Of a stretch of 64,000 bases of DNA, positions 7,882-18,925 are shown piece by piece; positions within the stretch are counted from its first letter, which is position 1; every line of letters starts with the position of its first letter. The stretch lies in contig NZ_CP095554.1 of NCBI RefSeq assembly GCF_023078375.1, forward strand, positions 806,001-870,000, read 5' to 3'. The position numbers were made by a program, and so were the translations under genes. This DNA comes from Roseomonas gilardii subsp. gilardii (GTDB lineage: Bacteria; Pseudomonadota; Alphaproteobacteria; Acetobacterales; Acetobacteraceae). The notes under the pieces are model-generated. The model was not told where the DNA came from. It saw only the letters and a list, made by a program, of their open reading frames with translations, and searched no databases.

Positions 7882-9524
7882 TCCTGTCCCGCCGTTCCAC
7901 GCTGCTCGGCGCCGCCGGCCTCGGCACCGCCAGCCTGCCCCGCTTCGCCATCGCGCAATCCACCAGCGTGGGCGACCAGCGCCGCAGCATCGACATCGCC
8001 GTGCAGAAGATCAGCAACTCCAACACGCTGGAGGTGCTGCGCGAGCAGTCCAATGTCGGCGAGCGCATCTTCTTCTCCTCGATCTGGGAAGGGCTGATCG
8101 GCCGCGACTGGCTGGGCGAGCTGCGCGCCGTGCCGCTGCTGGCCACGGAATGGAAGCGGCTGAGCGACAGCGCGGTGGAGCTGAAGCTCCGCCCCGGCGT
8201 GCGCTTCCACAACGGCGACGAGATGACGGCCGAGGATGTCGCCTTCTCCTTCGGCCCCGAGCGCATGTTCGGCGACACGCCCGCCACGGCGCAGGGCCGC
8301 ACCATCACGGTGAAGGGCGAAGGCATCCCGACCCGCGCCGGCCGCGAGCTGCCGCCCGAGGTGCCCGCCGTCGCGCGCCGCTCCTGGCCGGCGCTGGAGC
8401 GCGTGGAGGTGGTGGACCGGTACACGGTCCGCTTCCACAACGCATCCCCCGACGTGACGCTGGAGGGCCGCCTCGCCCGCTACGGCAGCGAGATCATCTC
8501 CCGCCGCGCCTATGTCGAGGCGCCGAGCTGGTTCGACTGGGCGCGCAAGCCCGTCACCACCGGCCCCTACATGGTCGCCGAGTTCAAGCCGGACCAGTCG
8601 CTGACCCTGGTGGCGCATGACGCCTATTGGGGCGGGCGGCCGCCGCTGAAGCAGATCCGCTTCCTGGAGGTGCCGGAGGTCTCGGCCCGCATCAACGCGC
8701 TGCGTTCCGGCGAGGTGCAGTTCGCCTGCGACATCCCGCCCGACCAGATCCCCGGCATCGAGCGCGACGCGGCCTATGAGGTCCAGGGCGGCACCATCCT
8801 GAACCACCGCCTGACCGTCTTCGACAAGAACTTCCCCGCCCTGCGGGACGCCCGGGTCCGCCGCGCCTTCACCCATGCGATCGACCGCCAGGCGATCGTG
8901 GACAGCCTCTGGAGCGGCCGCACCGTGGTGCCGCGCGGGCTGCAATGGGAATACTACGGCGACATGTTCATCGCCGACTGGTCGGTGCCGGCCTACGACC
9001 CGGCCGAGGCGAAGCGCCTGCTGAAGGAGGCCGGCTACAAGGGCGAGCCGATCCCCTATCGCCTGCTGAACAACTACTACACCAACCAGACCCCGACGGC
9101 GCAGGTGCTGGTGGAGATGTGGAACCAGGTCGGCCTGAACGTCCAGATCGAGATGAAGGAGAACTGGACCCAGATCCTGGAACGCAGCCCGGGCCGCGCG
9201 GTGCGCGACTGGTCCAACTCGGCGCCCTTCAACGACCCCGTCTCCTCCCTCGTCGCGCAGCACGGGCCGAACGGACAGCAGCAGCAGGTTGGCGAATACA
9301 GCAACGAGGAGCTGAACCGGCTCTGCGTGGAGCTGGAGACCAGCACCGACCGCCCCCGCCGCAAGCAGGTCTTCCGCCGCCTGCTGGAGATCGCCGAGCG
9401 CGAGGACCCGGCCTATACGGTGCTGCACCAGAATGCGACCTTCACCGCCAAGCGGAAGGATATCCGGTGGAAGGCCGCGCCGGCCTTCGCCATGGAGTTC
9501 CGCGCCAACAACTGGCCGGCCTGA
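7878..9524 (+). CDS. ABC importer solute-binding protein, family 5 (first of two)
   Basis: 548-residue periplasmic binding protein of the peptide/nickel/opine type (SBP_bac_5). The N-terminus MILSRRSTLLGAAGLG has an SRR-type signal, possibly Tat, with cleavage near AIAQS. Family features are LRPGVRFHNGDEMTAEDVAFSF, TGPYMVAEF and RRAFTHAIDRQAIVDSLWSG. GGAGGAGA precedes the ATG, which overlaps the hydrolase stop. It is a clear paralogue of the next gene (shared VAVQKISNSN-like start and LLNNYYTNQTPTAQVLVE) but carries about 15 extra residues after SFGPERMFGD. Given the neighbour, the ligand may be a phosphonate or phosphate ester rather than a peptide; that is inference. Confidence 0.88.
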   Translation: MILSRRSTLLGAAGLGTASLPRFAIAQSTSVGDQRRSIDIAVQKISNSNTLEVLREQSNVGERIFFSSIWEGLIGRDWLGELRAVPLLATEWKRLSDSAVELKLRPGVRFHNGDEMTAEDVAFSFGPERMFGDTPATAQGRTITVKGEGIPTRAGRELPPEVPAVARRSWPALERVEVVDRYTVRFHNASPDVTLEGRLARYGSEIISRRAYVEAPSWFDWARKPVTTGPYMVAEFKPDQSLTLVAHDAYWGGRPPLKQIRFLEVPEVSARINALRSGEVQFACDIPPDQIPGIERDAAYEVQGGTILNHRLTVFDKNFPALRDARVRRAFTHAIDRQAIVDSLWSGRTVVPRGLQWEYYGDMFIADWSVPAYDPAEAKRLLKEAGYKGEPIPYRLLNNYYTNQTPTAQVLVEMWNQVGLNVQIEMKENWTQILERSPGRAVRDWSNSAPFNDPVSSLVAQHGPNGQQQQVGEYSNEELNRLCVELETSTDRPRRKQVFRRLLEIAEREDPAYTVLHQNATFTAKRKDIRWKAAPAFAMEFRANNWPA

Positions 9525-9531
9525 GCGGATC

Positions 9532-11099
9532 ATGCCCGGACTGACCCGACGCGCCGCGCTGGCCTCGGCCGGCGCGGCCCTGTGCCTGCCGCACCTCGCC
9601 ATCGGCCAGACCACGCGCCCCGCCATCACCGTGGCGGTGCAGAAGATCAGCAACAGCAACTCGCTGGAGATGCTGCGCGAGCAGTCGAATGTGGGTGGCC
9701 GGATCTTCTACTCCTATGCCGAGCCGCTGATCGACACGGACTGGACCGGCGACCTGTCGCTGCGTCCGGGCCTGGCGAGTTCCTGGCGCCGCCTGGACGC
9801 GCGGCGGCTGGAGCTGACGCTGCGCGAGGGCGTGCGCTTCCATGACGGCCGGATGATGACGGCGGAGGATGTCGCGCATTCCTTCGGCCCGCGCATGTGG
9901 GGCGCCGAGGGCAGCCCGCGCAACCCGCCGCCCGAGGCGGTGGCCGTGGCGCGCCGTTCCTTCCCCGGCTTCGACCGGGTGGAGATCGTCGATGCCCGCA
10001 CGGTCCGCTTCGTCAACCGCACGCCCGACGTGACGCTGGAGGGCAAGCTCAGCCGCTCCCTCGCCACCATCCATTCCGCCGCCGCCTACGAGGCGGTCGC
10101 GGACTGGTCGCAATGGTCGCGCCGGCCCGTGGGCACCGGCCCCTACCGCGTCGTGGAATTCCGCCCGGACCACCATCTGGTCCTGGAGGCTTTCGACGAC
10201 TACTGGGGCGGCCGCCCGCCGCTCTCGCGCATCCGCTTCCTGGAGGTGCCGGAGGTGGCCGCCCGCATCGCCATGCTGCAATCCGGCGAGGCGGACTTCG
10301 CCTGCGACATCCCGCCCGACCAGATCGCCGAGATCGAGCGCAATCCGCGCCACGAGGTGGTGGGCGGGCTGATCGGCAACCACCGCATCCTCGTCTTCGA
10401 CAAGCATCATGCCGTCCTCGCCGATCCGCTGGTCCGCCGCGCCCTGACGCATGCGATCGACCGCGAGGCCATCGTCCAGGCGCTGTGGTCCGGCCGCACC
10501 CGCGTGCCGCCCGGCCTGCAGTTCGAGTTCTTCGGCGACATGCTGGTGCGCGACTGGACCGTGCCGAAATACGACCTGGCCGAGGCCCGGCGCCTGCTGA
10601 AGCAGTCCGGCTACAAGGGCGAGCCGATCCCCTACCGCGTGCTGAACAACTACTACACCGCGCAGACCTCGACGGCGCAGATCCTGGTCGAGGGCTGGCG
10701 CGAGGCCGGGGTGAACGTGCGCATCGAGATGCGGGAGAACTGGTCCCAGATCACCGAACCGGGGCCGGACCGCGCCATCCGCGACTGGTCCAACGGCGCC
10801 TCCTTCGGCGACCCGGTGTCGCAGACGCCGCCGAATTTCGGCCGGCAGGGCTCGGCCTGGGTCGGCGGCGAATGGCGCAACGAGGAGTTCGGCGACCTTT
10901 CCGCGGTGCTGGAGAACGGCAGCGACGCGGCGCAGCGCCGGCGCGCCTGGGCCCGCATGCTGGAGATCGCCGAGCGCGAGGACCCGGCCTGGACGGTCCT
11001 GCACCAGACCGCGAACTTCACCGGCAAGCGCCGCGACATCCGCTGGAAGCCGGCCCAGGCCTTCGTGATGGATTTCCGCGCCGGGAACTGGGGGGCCTG

Positions 11100-11100
<1 letters not shown>
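9532..11100 (+). CDS. ABC importer solute-binding protein, family 5 (second of two)
   Basis: 522-residue SBP_bac_5 protein seven bases after its paralogue. A Sec-type signal (LTRRAALASAGAALCLPHLA, cleavage near IGQ) precedes TVAVQKISNSNSLEMLREQS, nearly the same as in the upstream copy. FHDGRMMTAEDVAHSFGPR, RALTHAIDREAIVQALWSGR and VLNNYYTAQTSTAQILVEG also align. The pair looks like a tandem duplication followed by divergence, which could widen ligand range for one set of permeases. The stop overlaps the next start (TGATG), so translation of the binding protein and the ATPase is coupled. Confidence 0.88.
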
Positions 11101-12127
<1,027 letters not shown>

Positions 12128-12131
<4 letters not shown>

Positions 12132-13138
12132 GCCTTCTCCTCCAGGCGCAGGGGCTGGTGCGCCGCTACGCCATGCGGCGCGGCCTGCTGGGCCGGGTCG
12201 CCGAGGTCCGCGCCGTGGACGGCGTGTCGCTGGAGCTGCGCCCGGGCGAGACGCTCGGGCTGGTGGGCGAATCCGGCTGCGGCAAGTCCACCACCGGCCG
12301 CCTCGTGCTGGGGCTGGAAAGCCCGGATGAGGGCATGGTCCGATTCGAGGGCGCGCCGATGCCGGTGCCGGGCAGCCCGGCCTGGCGCCGCCAGCGGGCC
12401 CGGATGCAGATGGTGTTCCAGGACCCGCTGGGCGCGCTCGACCGCCGGCTGACGGTCGCCGCGCAGATCGCCGAGCCGCTGGAGATCCACGGCCTCGGCG
12501 GTGCCTCCGAACGGGCGGCGAAGGCCGAGGCGCTGCTGCGCGCCGTGGGGCTGCGCCCCGACCAGGGCGCGCGCTATCCGCATGAACTGTCCGGCGGGCA
12601 GCGGCAGCGCGCCGTGCTGGCCCGCGCCCTGGCCACCGGCCCCGCCCTGCTGGTCTGCGACGAGCCGATCAGCGCGCTGGACGTCTCGATCCAGGCGCAG
12701 GTGATGAACCTGCTCGGCGAGGTGCAGGAGCGCACCGGGATCGCCATGCTCTTCGTCAGCCACGACCTGCGCGCGGTGCGCCAGGTCAGCCGCCGGGTGG
12801 CGGTGATGTATCTCGGCCGCATCGTGGAGGAAGGCGATCCCGACGCGGTGCTGCACGACCCCGCCCACCCCTATGCCCGGGCCCTGGTCTCCGCCATCCC
12901 GCAGCCAGGGCGGCGCGGCGCCCGCATCGTGCTGCGCGGCGATCCGCCCAACCCGGCGGCGCGGCCCGCCGGCTGCGCCTTCCATCCCCGCTGCCCCGTG
13001 GCCGGCCCGCTCTGCGGGCGGGAGGCGCCGGCGCTGAAGCTGCGCGGCGACGGCCGCCTCGTCGCCTGCCACGTGGCACAGGGCGACATGCCCGCCGGCA
13101 CCGGCCTGCCGGACACACCCGTGCTGGAAGCCGCCTGA
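12128..13138 (+). CDS. ABC importer ATP-binding protein, DppF/OppF type
   Basis: 336-residue second ATPase of the importer. Walker A GESGCGKS (47-54), signature HELSGGQRQRAVLARAL, Walker B LLVCDEPISALD, then LFVSHDLRAVRQVS and a C-terminal CAFHPRCPVAGPLC cysteine region. The CDS begins inside the stop of the DppD-type gene (ATGA) and is followed directly by the permease ATG. Because each ATPase has its own full motif set, both catalytic sites of the heterodimer should be competent. Confidence 0.92.
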
Positions 13139-14071
13139 ATGCTCCGTTTCCTCGGCATCCGCCTGTTCCGCGCGCTGTTGACCCTGCTGCTGGTGGTCAG
13201 CTTCGCCTTCATCGTGCTGCGCCTGTCCGGCGACCCGGCGCTGTTGATCATGAGCGCCGATGCGCCGCCCGAGGCCATCGCCGCCTTCCGCCGCGCCTGG
13301 GGCCTCGATGACCCGCTCTGGGTGCAGTACCTGCGCTATTTCGGCGCCATCCTGCATGGCGATCTCGGGCAGTCGATGCGCGACGGCCGCTCCGCCATCG
13401 AGCTGGTGGCGGAACGTGTCCCGGCCACGCTCGCCCTCACCATCCCGGCCCTGCTGATCAAGCTCTGCCTCGGCATCCCGGCCGGCGTCTATGCCGCCCT
13501 GCACCGCAATTCCTGGATCGACCGGGGCGTGATGTTCCTGGCCGTGGCCGGCTTCACCGTACCCTCCTTCGTGCTGGGCCTGGTGCTGGTGCTGGTCTTC
13601 GCCGTGCAGCTCGGCTGGCTGCCCTCCGGCGGCCAGGACAGTTGGCGCCACGCCATCCTGCCGGTGATCACCCTGGGCCTGGGCGGCGCCGCCGTGCTGG
13701 CGCGCTTCACCCGCTCCGCCATGCTGGAGGTGCTGGGCCAGCCCTATATGCGCACCGCCCTGGCCAAGGGGGTGCCCTGGCCCGTCGCCGTGCGCCGCCA
13801 CGCCCTGCCCAACGCCGCCATCCCCACCGTGACCATCGTGGGCTTCATGGTGGGCAGCCTGCTGGCCGGCGCGGTGGTGGTGGAAAGCGTCTTCTCCTGG
13901 CCCGGCGTCGGCCGCCTGCTGGTGGTGGCGGTGGCGAACCGGGATCTCGCGGTGGTGCAGTGCATCCTGCTGCTGGTGGCCGCCACCATGGTGGCCGCGA
14001 ACCTCGCCGTGGACCTGCTCTACGGCACGCTCGACCCGCGGCTGCGGGCCGGCGCCGCCGGCGCGCATTGA
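13139..14071 (+). CDS. ABC importer permease, DppB type
   Basis: 310-residue inner-membrane permease with about six hydrophobic segments. It starts with the DppB pattern MLRFLGIRLFRALLTLLLVV and AFIVLRLSGDPA, contains the periplasmic loop GDLGQSMRDGR, and ends with the coupling EAA-like loop RTALAKGVPWPVAVRRHALPN. The ATG directly follows the preceding stop codon. It pairs with the DppC-type gene to form the channel. Confidence 0.92.
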   Translation: MLRFLGIRLFRALLTLLLVVSFAFIVLRLSGDPALLIMSADAPPEAIAAFRRAWGLDDPLWVQYLRYFGAILHGDLGQSMRDGRSAIELVAERVPATLALTIPALLIKLCLGIPAGVYAALHRNSWIDRGVMFLAVAGFTVPSFVLGLVLVLVFAVQLGWLPSGGQDSWRHAILPVITLGLGGAAVLARFTRSAMLEVLGQPYMRTALAKGVPWPVAVRRHALPNAAIPTVTIVGFMVGSLLAGAVVVESVFSWPGVGRLLVVAVANRDLAVVQCILLLVAATMVAANLAVDLLYGTLDPRLRAGAAGAH

Positions 14072-14082
14072 GGCCCCGCCGC

Positions 14083-14964
14083 ATGTCCGACCTCGCCCTC
14101 CCCACGGCCCCGGCCACCCTGGCCCCACCCGCGCCGAAGCGCGCCCCGGTCCCCTGGCCCGTGCGGCTCGGCCTGGGCTGGGTGGCGCTGATGCTGGCGG
14201 TGGCCCTCACGGCGGAATGGATCAGCCCCTTCCCCATCACCGCGCTCGACCTGCGCGCCCGCCTCGCCCCGCCGGTCGGGCTGGGGGGCACCTGGCTGCA
14301 CCCGCTGGGCACGGACGAACTGGGCCGCGACGTGCTGAGCCGGCTCATCGCCTCGATCCGCATGAGCCTGCTGATCGCCTTCGGCGCCACCGCCATCTCG
14401 GCGGTGCTGGGCACGGCCCTGGGCTTCCTGGCCGCGCATTTCCGCGGGCTGGTGGAACAGGCGGTGATGGCGCTGGTGGATTTCCAGGCGGCCATGCCCT
14501 TCCTGATCCTGGCCCTCGCGGTGCTGGCCTTCTTCGGCAACAGCCTGCCGCTCTTCATCTGCCTGCTCGGCCTCAACGGCTGGGAACGCTATGCCCGCAT
14601 CGCCCGCGGCCTCGCCATCAGCGCCGGCGCGCAGGGCTACGCGGCGGCGGTGCGGCAGCTCGGCGCCTCGCCCTGGCGCATCTATGGCCGGCACGTGCTG
14701 CCCAACATCGCCTCCACCCTGATCGTGTCGATGACCCTGGCCTTCCCGGAGATCATCCTGCTGGAAAGCGGGCTCTCCTTCCTCGGCCTGGGCGTGCAGC
14801 CGCCCATGACCTCGCTCGGCAACATGGTGGGCTATGGGCGCGAATACCTGACCCGCGCGCCCTGGATCCTGCTCGCCCCCTCCGTCGTGATCGTGCTGAC
14901 CACCCTCTCGGTCAGCCTGGCCGGCGACTGGCTGCGCGACCGGCTGGACCCGACGCTGCGGTAG
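14083..14964 (+). CDS. ABC importer permease, DppC type
   Basis: 293-residue permease partner. The N-terminal Pro-rich cytoplasmic tail is followed by a first TM helix (VALMLAVALTAEW), the conserved LGTDELGRDVLSRLIAS loop typical of DppC/OppC, and the EAA loop YAAAVRQLGASPWRIYGRHVLPN. It is the last gene of the seven-gene operon and is followed by a G/C hairpin and a long non-coding gap. Confidence 0.92.
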   Translation: MSDLALPTAPATLAPPAPKRAPVPWPVRLGLGWVALMLAVALTAEWISPFPITALDLRARLAPPVGLGGTWLHPLGTDELGRDVLSRLIASIRMSLLIAFGATAISAVLGTALGFLAAHFRGLVEQAVMALVDFQAAMPFLILALAVLAFFGNSLPLFICLLGLNGWERYARIARGLAISAGAQGYAAAVRQLGASPWRIYGRHVLPNIASTLIVSMTLAFPEIILLESGLSFLGLGVQPPMTSLGNMVGYGREYLTRAPWILLAPSVVIVLTTLSVSLAGDWLRDRLDPTLR

Positions 14965-14981
14965 GCTTCGCGGCCGGCCCC

Positions 14982-15006
14982 GGGAGAGAGGCCCTGCCTC
15001 TCCCCT
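14982..15006 (+). terminator. Stem-loop at the 3' end of the ABC operon
   Basis: GAGAGGC and GCCTCTC pair around a CCT loop, with further G-C pairing possible outside. It lies 17 bases after the DppC stop. It has no T run, so it may be a Rho-linked or RNA-stabilising 3' structure. The same hairpin theme (AGGCAGGGCCT within G/C runs) ends the dispersed repeats. Confidence 0.4.
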
Positions 15007-15378
15007 AGGGCCACGCACCCTGCCGCCCGCGCCCGAACACCTCTTGCATCCCGAAGCTCACCCGGGATATGGGAATATAATCAGAATCCGCTCATGCGAC
15101 CCGCACCACCCCTCTGCCAAGTTGAAAAAGCCCGGAAACCGCCCAGGCGGCTAAAAGATTAAAATCCTAAAATCCTAAAGGAACCCGTCCGGTAGGCCCC
15201 GGCCCACAAAGGCGATGGGTGGACGGCGTGTGGCACCTCCAAGGGTCCAGCATTCCGCTGTTCGTATGATACGTTCCGTCCCGCCCCGCGGGAGGCAGCC
15301 CTGCGAATCCGCCAAGCCGGCGCAATCCGGCACGGCCCGCCCTTTCCCTTCGCCTTGGCGCGGGGCAAGGAGGGCATT
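15007..15378. other. Intergenic region before the aromatic amino acid operon
   Basis: No convincing gene. It holds AT-rich patches unusual for this genome: a TATAAT at 15076-15081 and a direct repeat of AAAATCCTA (15160-15178) after a small hairpin CCGCC-CA-GGCGG. These are likely promoter and leader elements of the downstream operon. I found no leader peptide rich in Phe, Tyr or Trp codons, so classical attenuation is not supported. AAGGAGG precedes the chorismate mutase ATG. Confidence 0.4.
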
Positions 15379-16283
15379 ATGGGTTCGCCGGATATCATGA
15401 CCGACCTGCCGTCGCCCGATCTGTCATCGCCCGACCTGGCGTCGCTCCGTGCCGAGATCGATTCGATCGACGACGCGATGCACGACCTGCTGATGCGCCG
15501 GGCGGCCCTGTCCGCCCGCATGGCCGCCAGCCGGGTGAAGAACGGCAGCTTCCCCTATCGCCCGGGCCGCGAGGCCGGAATCCTGCGCCGCCTCCTGGCC
15601 CGCCACCATCCCCCCTCCCGGCCGGTACGGTGGTCCGGGTCTGGCGGGAGATCATCGCCGCCTCCCTGTCGCAGCAGGGGCCGCTGTCCCTCGCGGTGCT
15701 GCAGCCGCAGCGGGAGAATCCGGGGGAAGCTCTGCTTTCCGCGCTGGCGCGGGCGCATTTCGGCGAGGGCAGCACGCTGCGCCTGCACGCGACGGCGGGC
15801 CGGGTCCTGGCCGCGCTCTCCGCCGGGGAGGCGAATCTCGCCATCCTGCCGATGCCGGACGAAGGCGACCTGACCGAGGCCGCCTGGTGGCTGCGGCTGG
15901 AGGCGCCGCGCCTGCATGTGGTGGCGGCGCTGCCCTTCCTCGCCACACCGGGGCAGCGGCCGCAGGCGCTGGTGGTCGCCGCCATGGCGCCGGAGGCCAC
16001 GGGGCGCGACCGCTCCCTGCTGCGCGTGGCCCATGCGCCGGACATGTCGCGCGACGCGCTCGCCGCCGCCCTGTCGGCGGCGGGGCTGAAGGTGCTGCGG
16101 CTGATCCCCTTCCGCGACCTGCCGCACCCGCATGAGACGGGTGCCGCGCGCGGCGCCGACAGGGGGGCCGAAGGCTGTGCCCTGGCCGAGATCGAGGGGT
16201 TCCTCACCCCCGACGACCCCCGCCTGAAGAATCCACGCGCCGATCTGCTCGGCGCCTATGCCGAGCCGGAGAGCCTGCCATGA
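15379..16283 (+). pseudogene. Chorismate mutase, interrupted by a one-base deletion in a C run
   Basis: The first frame gives an AroQ-class chorismate mutase domain: LASLRAEIDSIDDAMHDLLMRRAALSARM, then REAGILRRLLARHHPP. At the six-C run 15610-15615 the frame breaks. Adding one C restores PPLPAGTVVRVWREIIAAS and continues for ~200 residues to a stop that overlaps hisC (ATGA). The repaired protein is ~301 residues: mutase plus a C-terminal region resembling a degenerate prephenate-dehydratase-like binding fold, without an obvious TRF catalytic motif. The operon (mutase, aminotransferase, dehydrogenase) is the phenylalanine/tyrosine branch. AAGGAGG supports the ATG. A sequencing error in the homopolymer is as likely as a real null allele. 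Confidence 0.75.
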
Positions 16284-17362
16284 CCGTGATGCCCCGCCCC
16301 TCCATCCTCGCCGTCGAACCCTATGTCGGCGGCGAATCCAGGATCCCGGGCGTGAACCGCATCGTGAAGCTGTCCTCCAACGAGGGCGCCTTCGGCCCGC
16401 CGCCCAGCGCGGTCGAGGCGATCCGGAAGATGGCCACGGAGGCGCACCGCTATCCCGATGGCGGGGCGAAGGCACTGCGCGAGGCGATCGGCGCGGCGCA
16501 TGGGCTGGACCCGGCGCGCATCGTCTGCGGCAACGGATCGGACGAGCTGATCGCGCTGCTGATCATGGCCTATGGCGGCGAGGGCACGGAGCTCGTCATG
16601 TCCGCCTACGGCTTCCAGATGTATGAGCTGACCGGGCTCTGGGCCGGCTGCCGCGTCATCAAGGTGCCGGAGCGCGACCTGACCGCCGATGTGGACGCCA
16701 TGCTGGCCGCGGTCGGTCCGCGCACGAAGCTGGTCTTCCTCACCAACCCGAACAACCCGACCGGCACGCTGCTGCCGCAGAGCGAGGTCGAGCGCCTGCG
16801 CGCAGGGCTGCGCGGCGACATCCTTCTGGCGCTGGATTCCGCCTATGCGGAATACGTCACCGCGCTGGGCTACGACGCCGGCGCGAAGCTCGTGGATGCC
16901 AGCGACAACACGGTGATGCTGCGCACCTTCAGCAAGATCTACGGGCTGGGCGGGATGCGGCTGGGCTGGGCCTATGCCTCGTCCGCCATCGTCGATGTGC
17001 TGGGCCGCGTGCGCGGGCCGTTCAACGTGAACGCCGCCGCCGCCGCCGCCGGCATCGCCGCCCTGGCCGAGCCGGGCTGGATCGAGAGGAACGTCGCGCA
17101 CAACAGCGCCTGGCGCGCGAAGCTCAGCGCGGCGCTGGAGGCGGCCGGCCTGCCGGTGCGGCCGAGCGAGACCAATTTCGTGCTGGTGGATTTCGGCAGC
17201 CCCGAGCGCGCCAAGGCCGCCGACGCGCATCTGCGTGCGCGCGGGCTGATCGTGCGCGCCATGGGCGGCTATGGCCTGCCGCGCTATCTCCGCGTCACCA
17301 TCGGCAATGCCGAGGAATGCGAGATGGTGATCGAGGCGCTCACCGGCTTCGCGCGCGGATGA
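16280..17362 (+). CDS. hisC: Histidinol-phosphate / aromatic amino acid aminotransferase
   Basis: 360-residue class I/II PLP aminotransferase of the HisC family. [19 protein letters not shown] opens the fold, [22 protein letters not shown] binds cofactor phosphate, [14 protein letters not shown] is the family loop, and K219 in [15 protein letters not shown] is the Schiff-base lysine. The operon places it between chorismate mutase and an arogenate/prephenate dehydrogenase, so it may transaminate prephenate or phenylpyruvate as well as imidazole-acetol phosphate. It overlaps both neighbours by four bases. Confidence 0.9.
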   Translation: MTVMPRPSILAVEPYVGGESRIPGVNRIVKLSSNEGAFGPPPSAVEAIRKMATEAHRYPDGGAKALREAIGAAHGLDPARIVCGNGSDELIALLIMAYGGEGTELVMSAYGFQMYELTGLWAGCRVIKVPERDLTADVDAMLAAVGPRTKLVFLTNPNNPTGTLLPQSEVERLRAGLRGDILLALDSAYAEYVTALGYDAGAKLVDASDNTVMLRTFSKIYGLGGMRLGWAYASSAIVDVLGRVRGPFNVNAAAAAAGIAALAEPGWIERNVAHNSAWRAKLSAALEAAGLPVRPSETNFVLVDFGSPERAKAADAHLRARGLIVRAMGGYGLPRYLRVTIGNAEECEMVIEALTGFARG

Positions 17363-18246
17363 GCGACCCTCTCTTCCGCCGCCTCTGCATCATCGGCGCG
17401 GGGCTGATCGGCTCCTCCCTCGCCCGGCTGATCCGGGAACGGGGCGACATCGCCCGGCACCTGGTGGTGCATGACAGTTCCGCCCCGGTGATCGGGCGGG
17501 TCCGGGAACTGGGCCTCGCCGATACGGTGGAGCCCAACCCCGTGCGCGCCGTGGAAGGCTGCGACGCGGTCATCCTCTGCGTTCCCGTGGGCGCCTATCA
17601 CGGGGTGATGTCGGTGATCGCGCCGCATCTCGCCCCCGGCTGCGTGCTGAGCGATGTCGGCAGCACCAAGAGCAGCGTGCTGCGCGACCTGGTGCCGCTG
17701 CTGCCGGAAGGGGTGCATCTGGTGCCGGGGCATCCCATGGCGGGCACCGAATTCTCCGGCCCCGATGCCGGCTTCGCCGCGCTGTTCCAGGGCCGCTGGG
17801 TGATCCTGACGCCGCCGCCCGGCACCGATCCGGCCGCGGTGGAGAAGGTCGCGGAGATGTGGCGCCGCGCGGGTTCGACGCTGGAGGTGATGGACGCCGC
17901 CAAGCACGACAAGGTGGTGGCCATCGTCTCCCACCTGCCGCACCTGATCGCTTTCACCATCTGTTCCACCGCCGACGATCTGGCGCAGGAGACGCAGGAC
18001 AACATCCTGCGCTTCGCCGCCTCTGGCTTCCGCGACTTCACCCGCATCGCCGCCAGCGACGTGGCCATGTGGCGCGACATCTTCCTGAACAACCGCGAGG
18101 CGCTGCTGGAAATGCTGGCGCGCTTCACCGAGGACGCCCAGGCCCTGGGCCGCGCGGTGCGCTGGGGCGAGGCGGAGTTCATCGAGGACCGCATCCAGCG
18201 CGGGCGCAAGGTCCGGCGCTCGCTGATCGAGATGAAGCAGGCCTGA
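17359..18246 (+). CDS. tyrC: Prephenate/arogenate dehydrogenase
   Basis: 295-residue NAD(P)-dependent dehydrogenase of tyrosine synthesis. Rossmann motif [14 protein letters not shown] starts at residue ~9. The substrate region has [19 protein letters not shown], then [14 protein letters not shown] and [22 protein letters not shown], all typical of the TyrA/TyrC family. There is no fused mutase or ACT domain, which fits the separate mutase gene upstream. The ATG overlaps the hisC stop. Arogenate versus prephenate preference cannot be told from sequence. Confidence 0.9.
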   Translation: MSDPLFRRLCIIGAGLIGSSLARLIRERGDIARHLVVHDSSAPVIGRVRELGLADTVEPNPVRAVEGCDAVILCVPVGAYHGVMSVIAPHLAPGCVLSDVGSTKSSVLRDLVPLLPEGVHLVPGHPMAGTEFSGPDAGFAALFQGRWVILTPPPGTDPAAVEKVAEMWRRAGSTLEVMDAAKHDKVVAIVSHLPHLIAFTICSTADDLAQETQDNILRFAASGFRDFTRIAASDVAMWRDIFLNNREALLEMLARFTEDAQALGRAVRWGEAEFIEDRIQRGRKVRRSLIEMKQA

Positions 18247-18264
18247 GGCGGGGGTCTGGCGGAT

Positions 18265-18567
18265 GCCCCGGGCGGAGGCTCCGCCTCCCCCGGCCCCCCT
18301 CCGCTGGGGGGATGGTATCCCCCCAGGCCCCGCCTTTCGTTGGCACGGGCGGCAAGGTCAGCCCCCTGGCCCGATCCCTGGGAGCAGGCGGATCAGCGGG
18401 GCTCCCAGAAGCAGAAAAACCTTGTCCACGCTGGTGGCGCCCGCAGTCGCCGGAGAGCATCGCTCTCCGGCGTGACCCCGCATCAGCAGGAACCAGCGAA
18501 CCGGGTCCAGGGCCCGCAGGGTCCTGGCGGATGGGGGGCCGGGGGAAGGCAGGGCCTTCCCCCGGGA
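18265..18567 (+). repeat. Dispersed structured repeat, full copy A
   Basis: A ~300-base non-coding unit that fills the gap after tyrC. It can be aligned end to end with copies at 32567 and 63294. Successive self-complementary blocks are GGAGGCTCCGCCTCC; CTGGGGGGAT/ATCCCCCCAG; a GATC-containing arm pair (CGATCC...GGATCAG); a perfect GCCGGAGAGC/GCTCTCCGGC hairpin at 18449-18471; GGGTCCAGGGCCCGCAGGGTCC; and a closing GGGGGAAGGC/GCCTTCCCCC stem. Short open frames inside it are products of its composition. Function unknown: MITE-like element, terminator cluster or structured RNA. Confidence 0.75.
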
Positions 18568-18665
18568 GGGAGGCCGCCGGGCAAAGCCTTTGGACCCCCA
18601 CCCTGGCCCGGAGGGCGCGGAGGGCCTATCTAGGGGCTCCCACCTTCCAGCAGGCGAGCGATCCG

Positions 18666-18890
18666 ATGCGCGACAGCGGCTACACCGGCTATACCCCCCA
18701 TATCGTGCCCGGCGTGACGCCGGAGGATAAGGTCACGGTGGAAAGCCGGGTGGTGGCCTGTGACGGCGGCAAGGGCGCGCTGGGGCACCCCACCATCTAC
18801 ATGCGGATCGAGGACCGGGAGGTCACCTGCCCCTACTGCTCGCGCACCTATGTGCTGGCCGAGGGCGCCGGGGATGACGGCCACCACTGA
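18666..18890 (+). CDS. CHCC zinc-finger domain protein
   Basis: 74-residue protein of the zf-CHCC family, which is related to the mitochondrial complex I subunit NDUFS6. The ligands are visible as C36 in VVACDGG, H45 in [10 protein letters not shown], and the CPYC pair at about residues 57-60, followed by [11 protein letters not shown]. Small alphaproteobacterial members accompany NADH dehydrogenase and are thought to be accessory zinc proteins. Here it lies 35 bases before polA and after repeat A, with no complex I genes near. Confidence 0.85.
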   Translation: MRDSGYTGYTPHIVPGVTPEDKVTVESRVVACDGGKGALGHPTIYMRIEDREVTCPYCSRTYVLAEGAGDDGHH

Positions 18891-18925
18891 GGCGTCTGGC
18901 AGGAACGAGGACGGAAGGGGCGGCG

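Noticed and set aside
15007-15378. Trp/Phe attenuator leader before the aromatic operon
   Set aside because: No short frame rich in aromatic codons followed by alternative hairpins and a T run was found.
18179-18601. Open frames within repeat copies A, B and C that share stretches such as GAPLIHL
   Set aside because: The similarity between them is that of the DNA repeat itself. Frames start and stop at different places and follow the hairpins, so they are not protein families.
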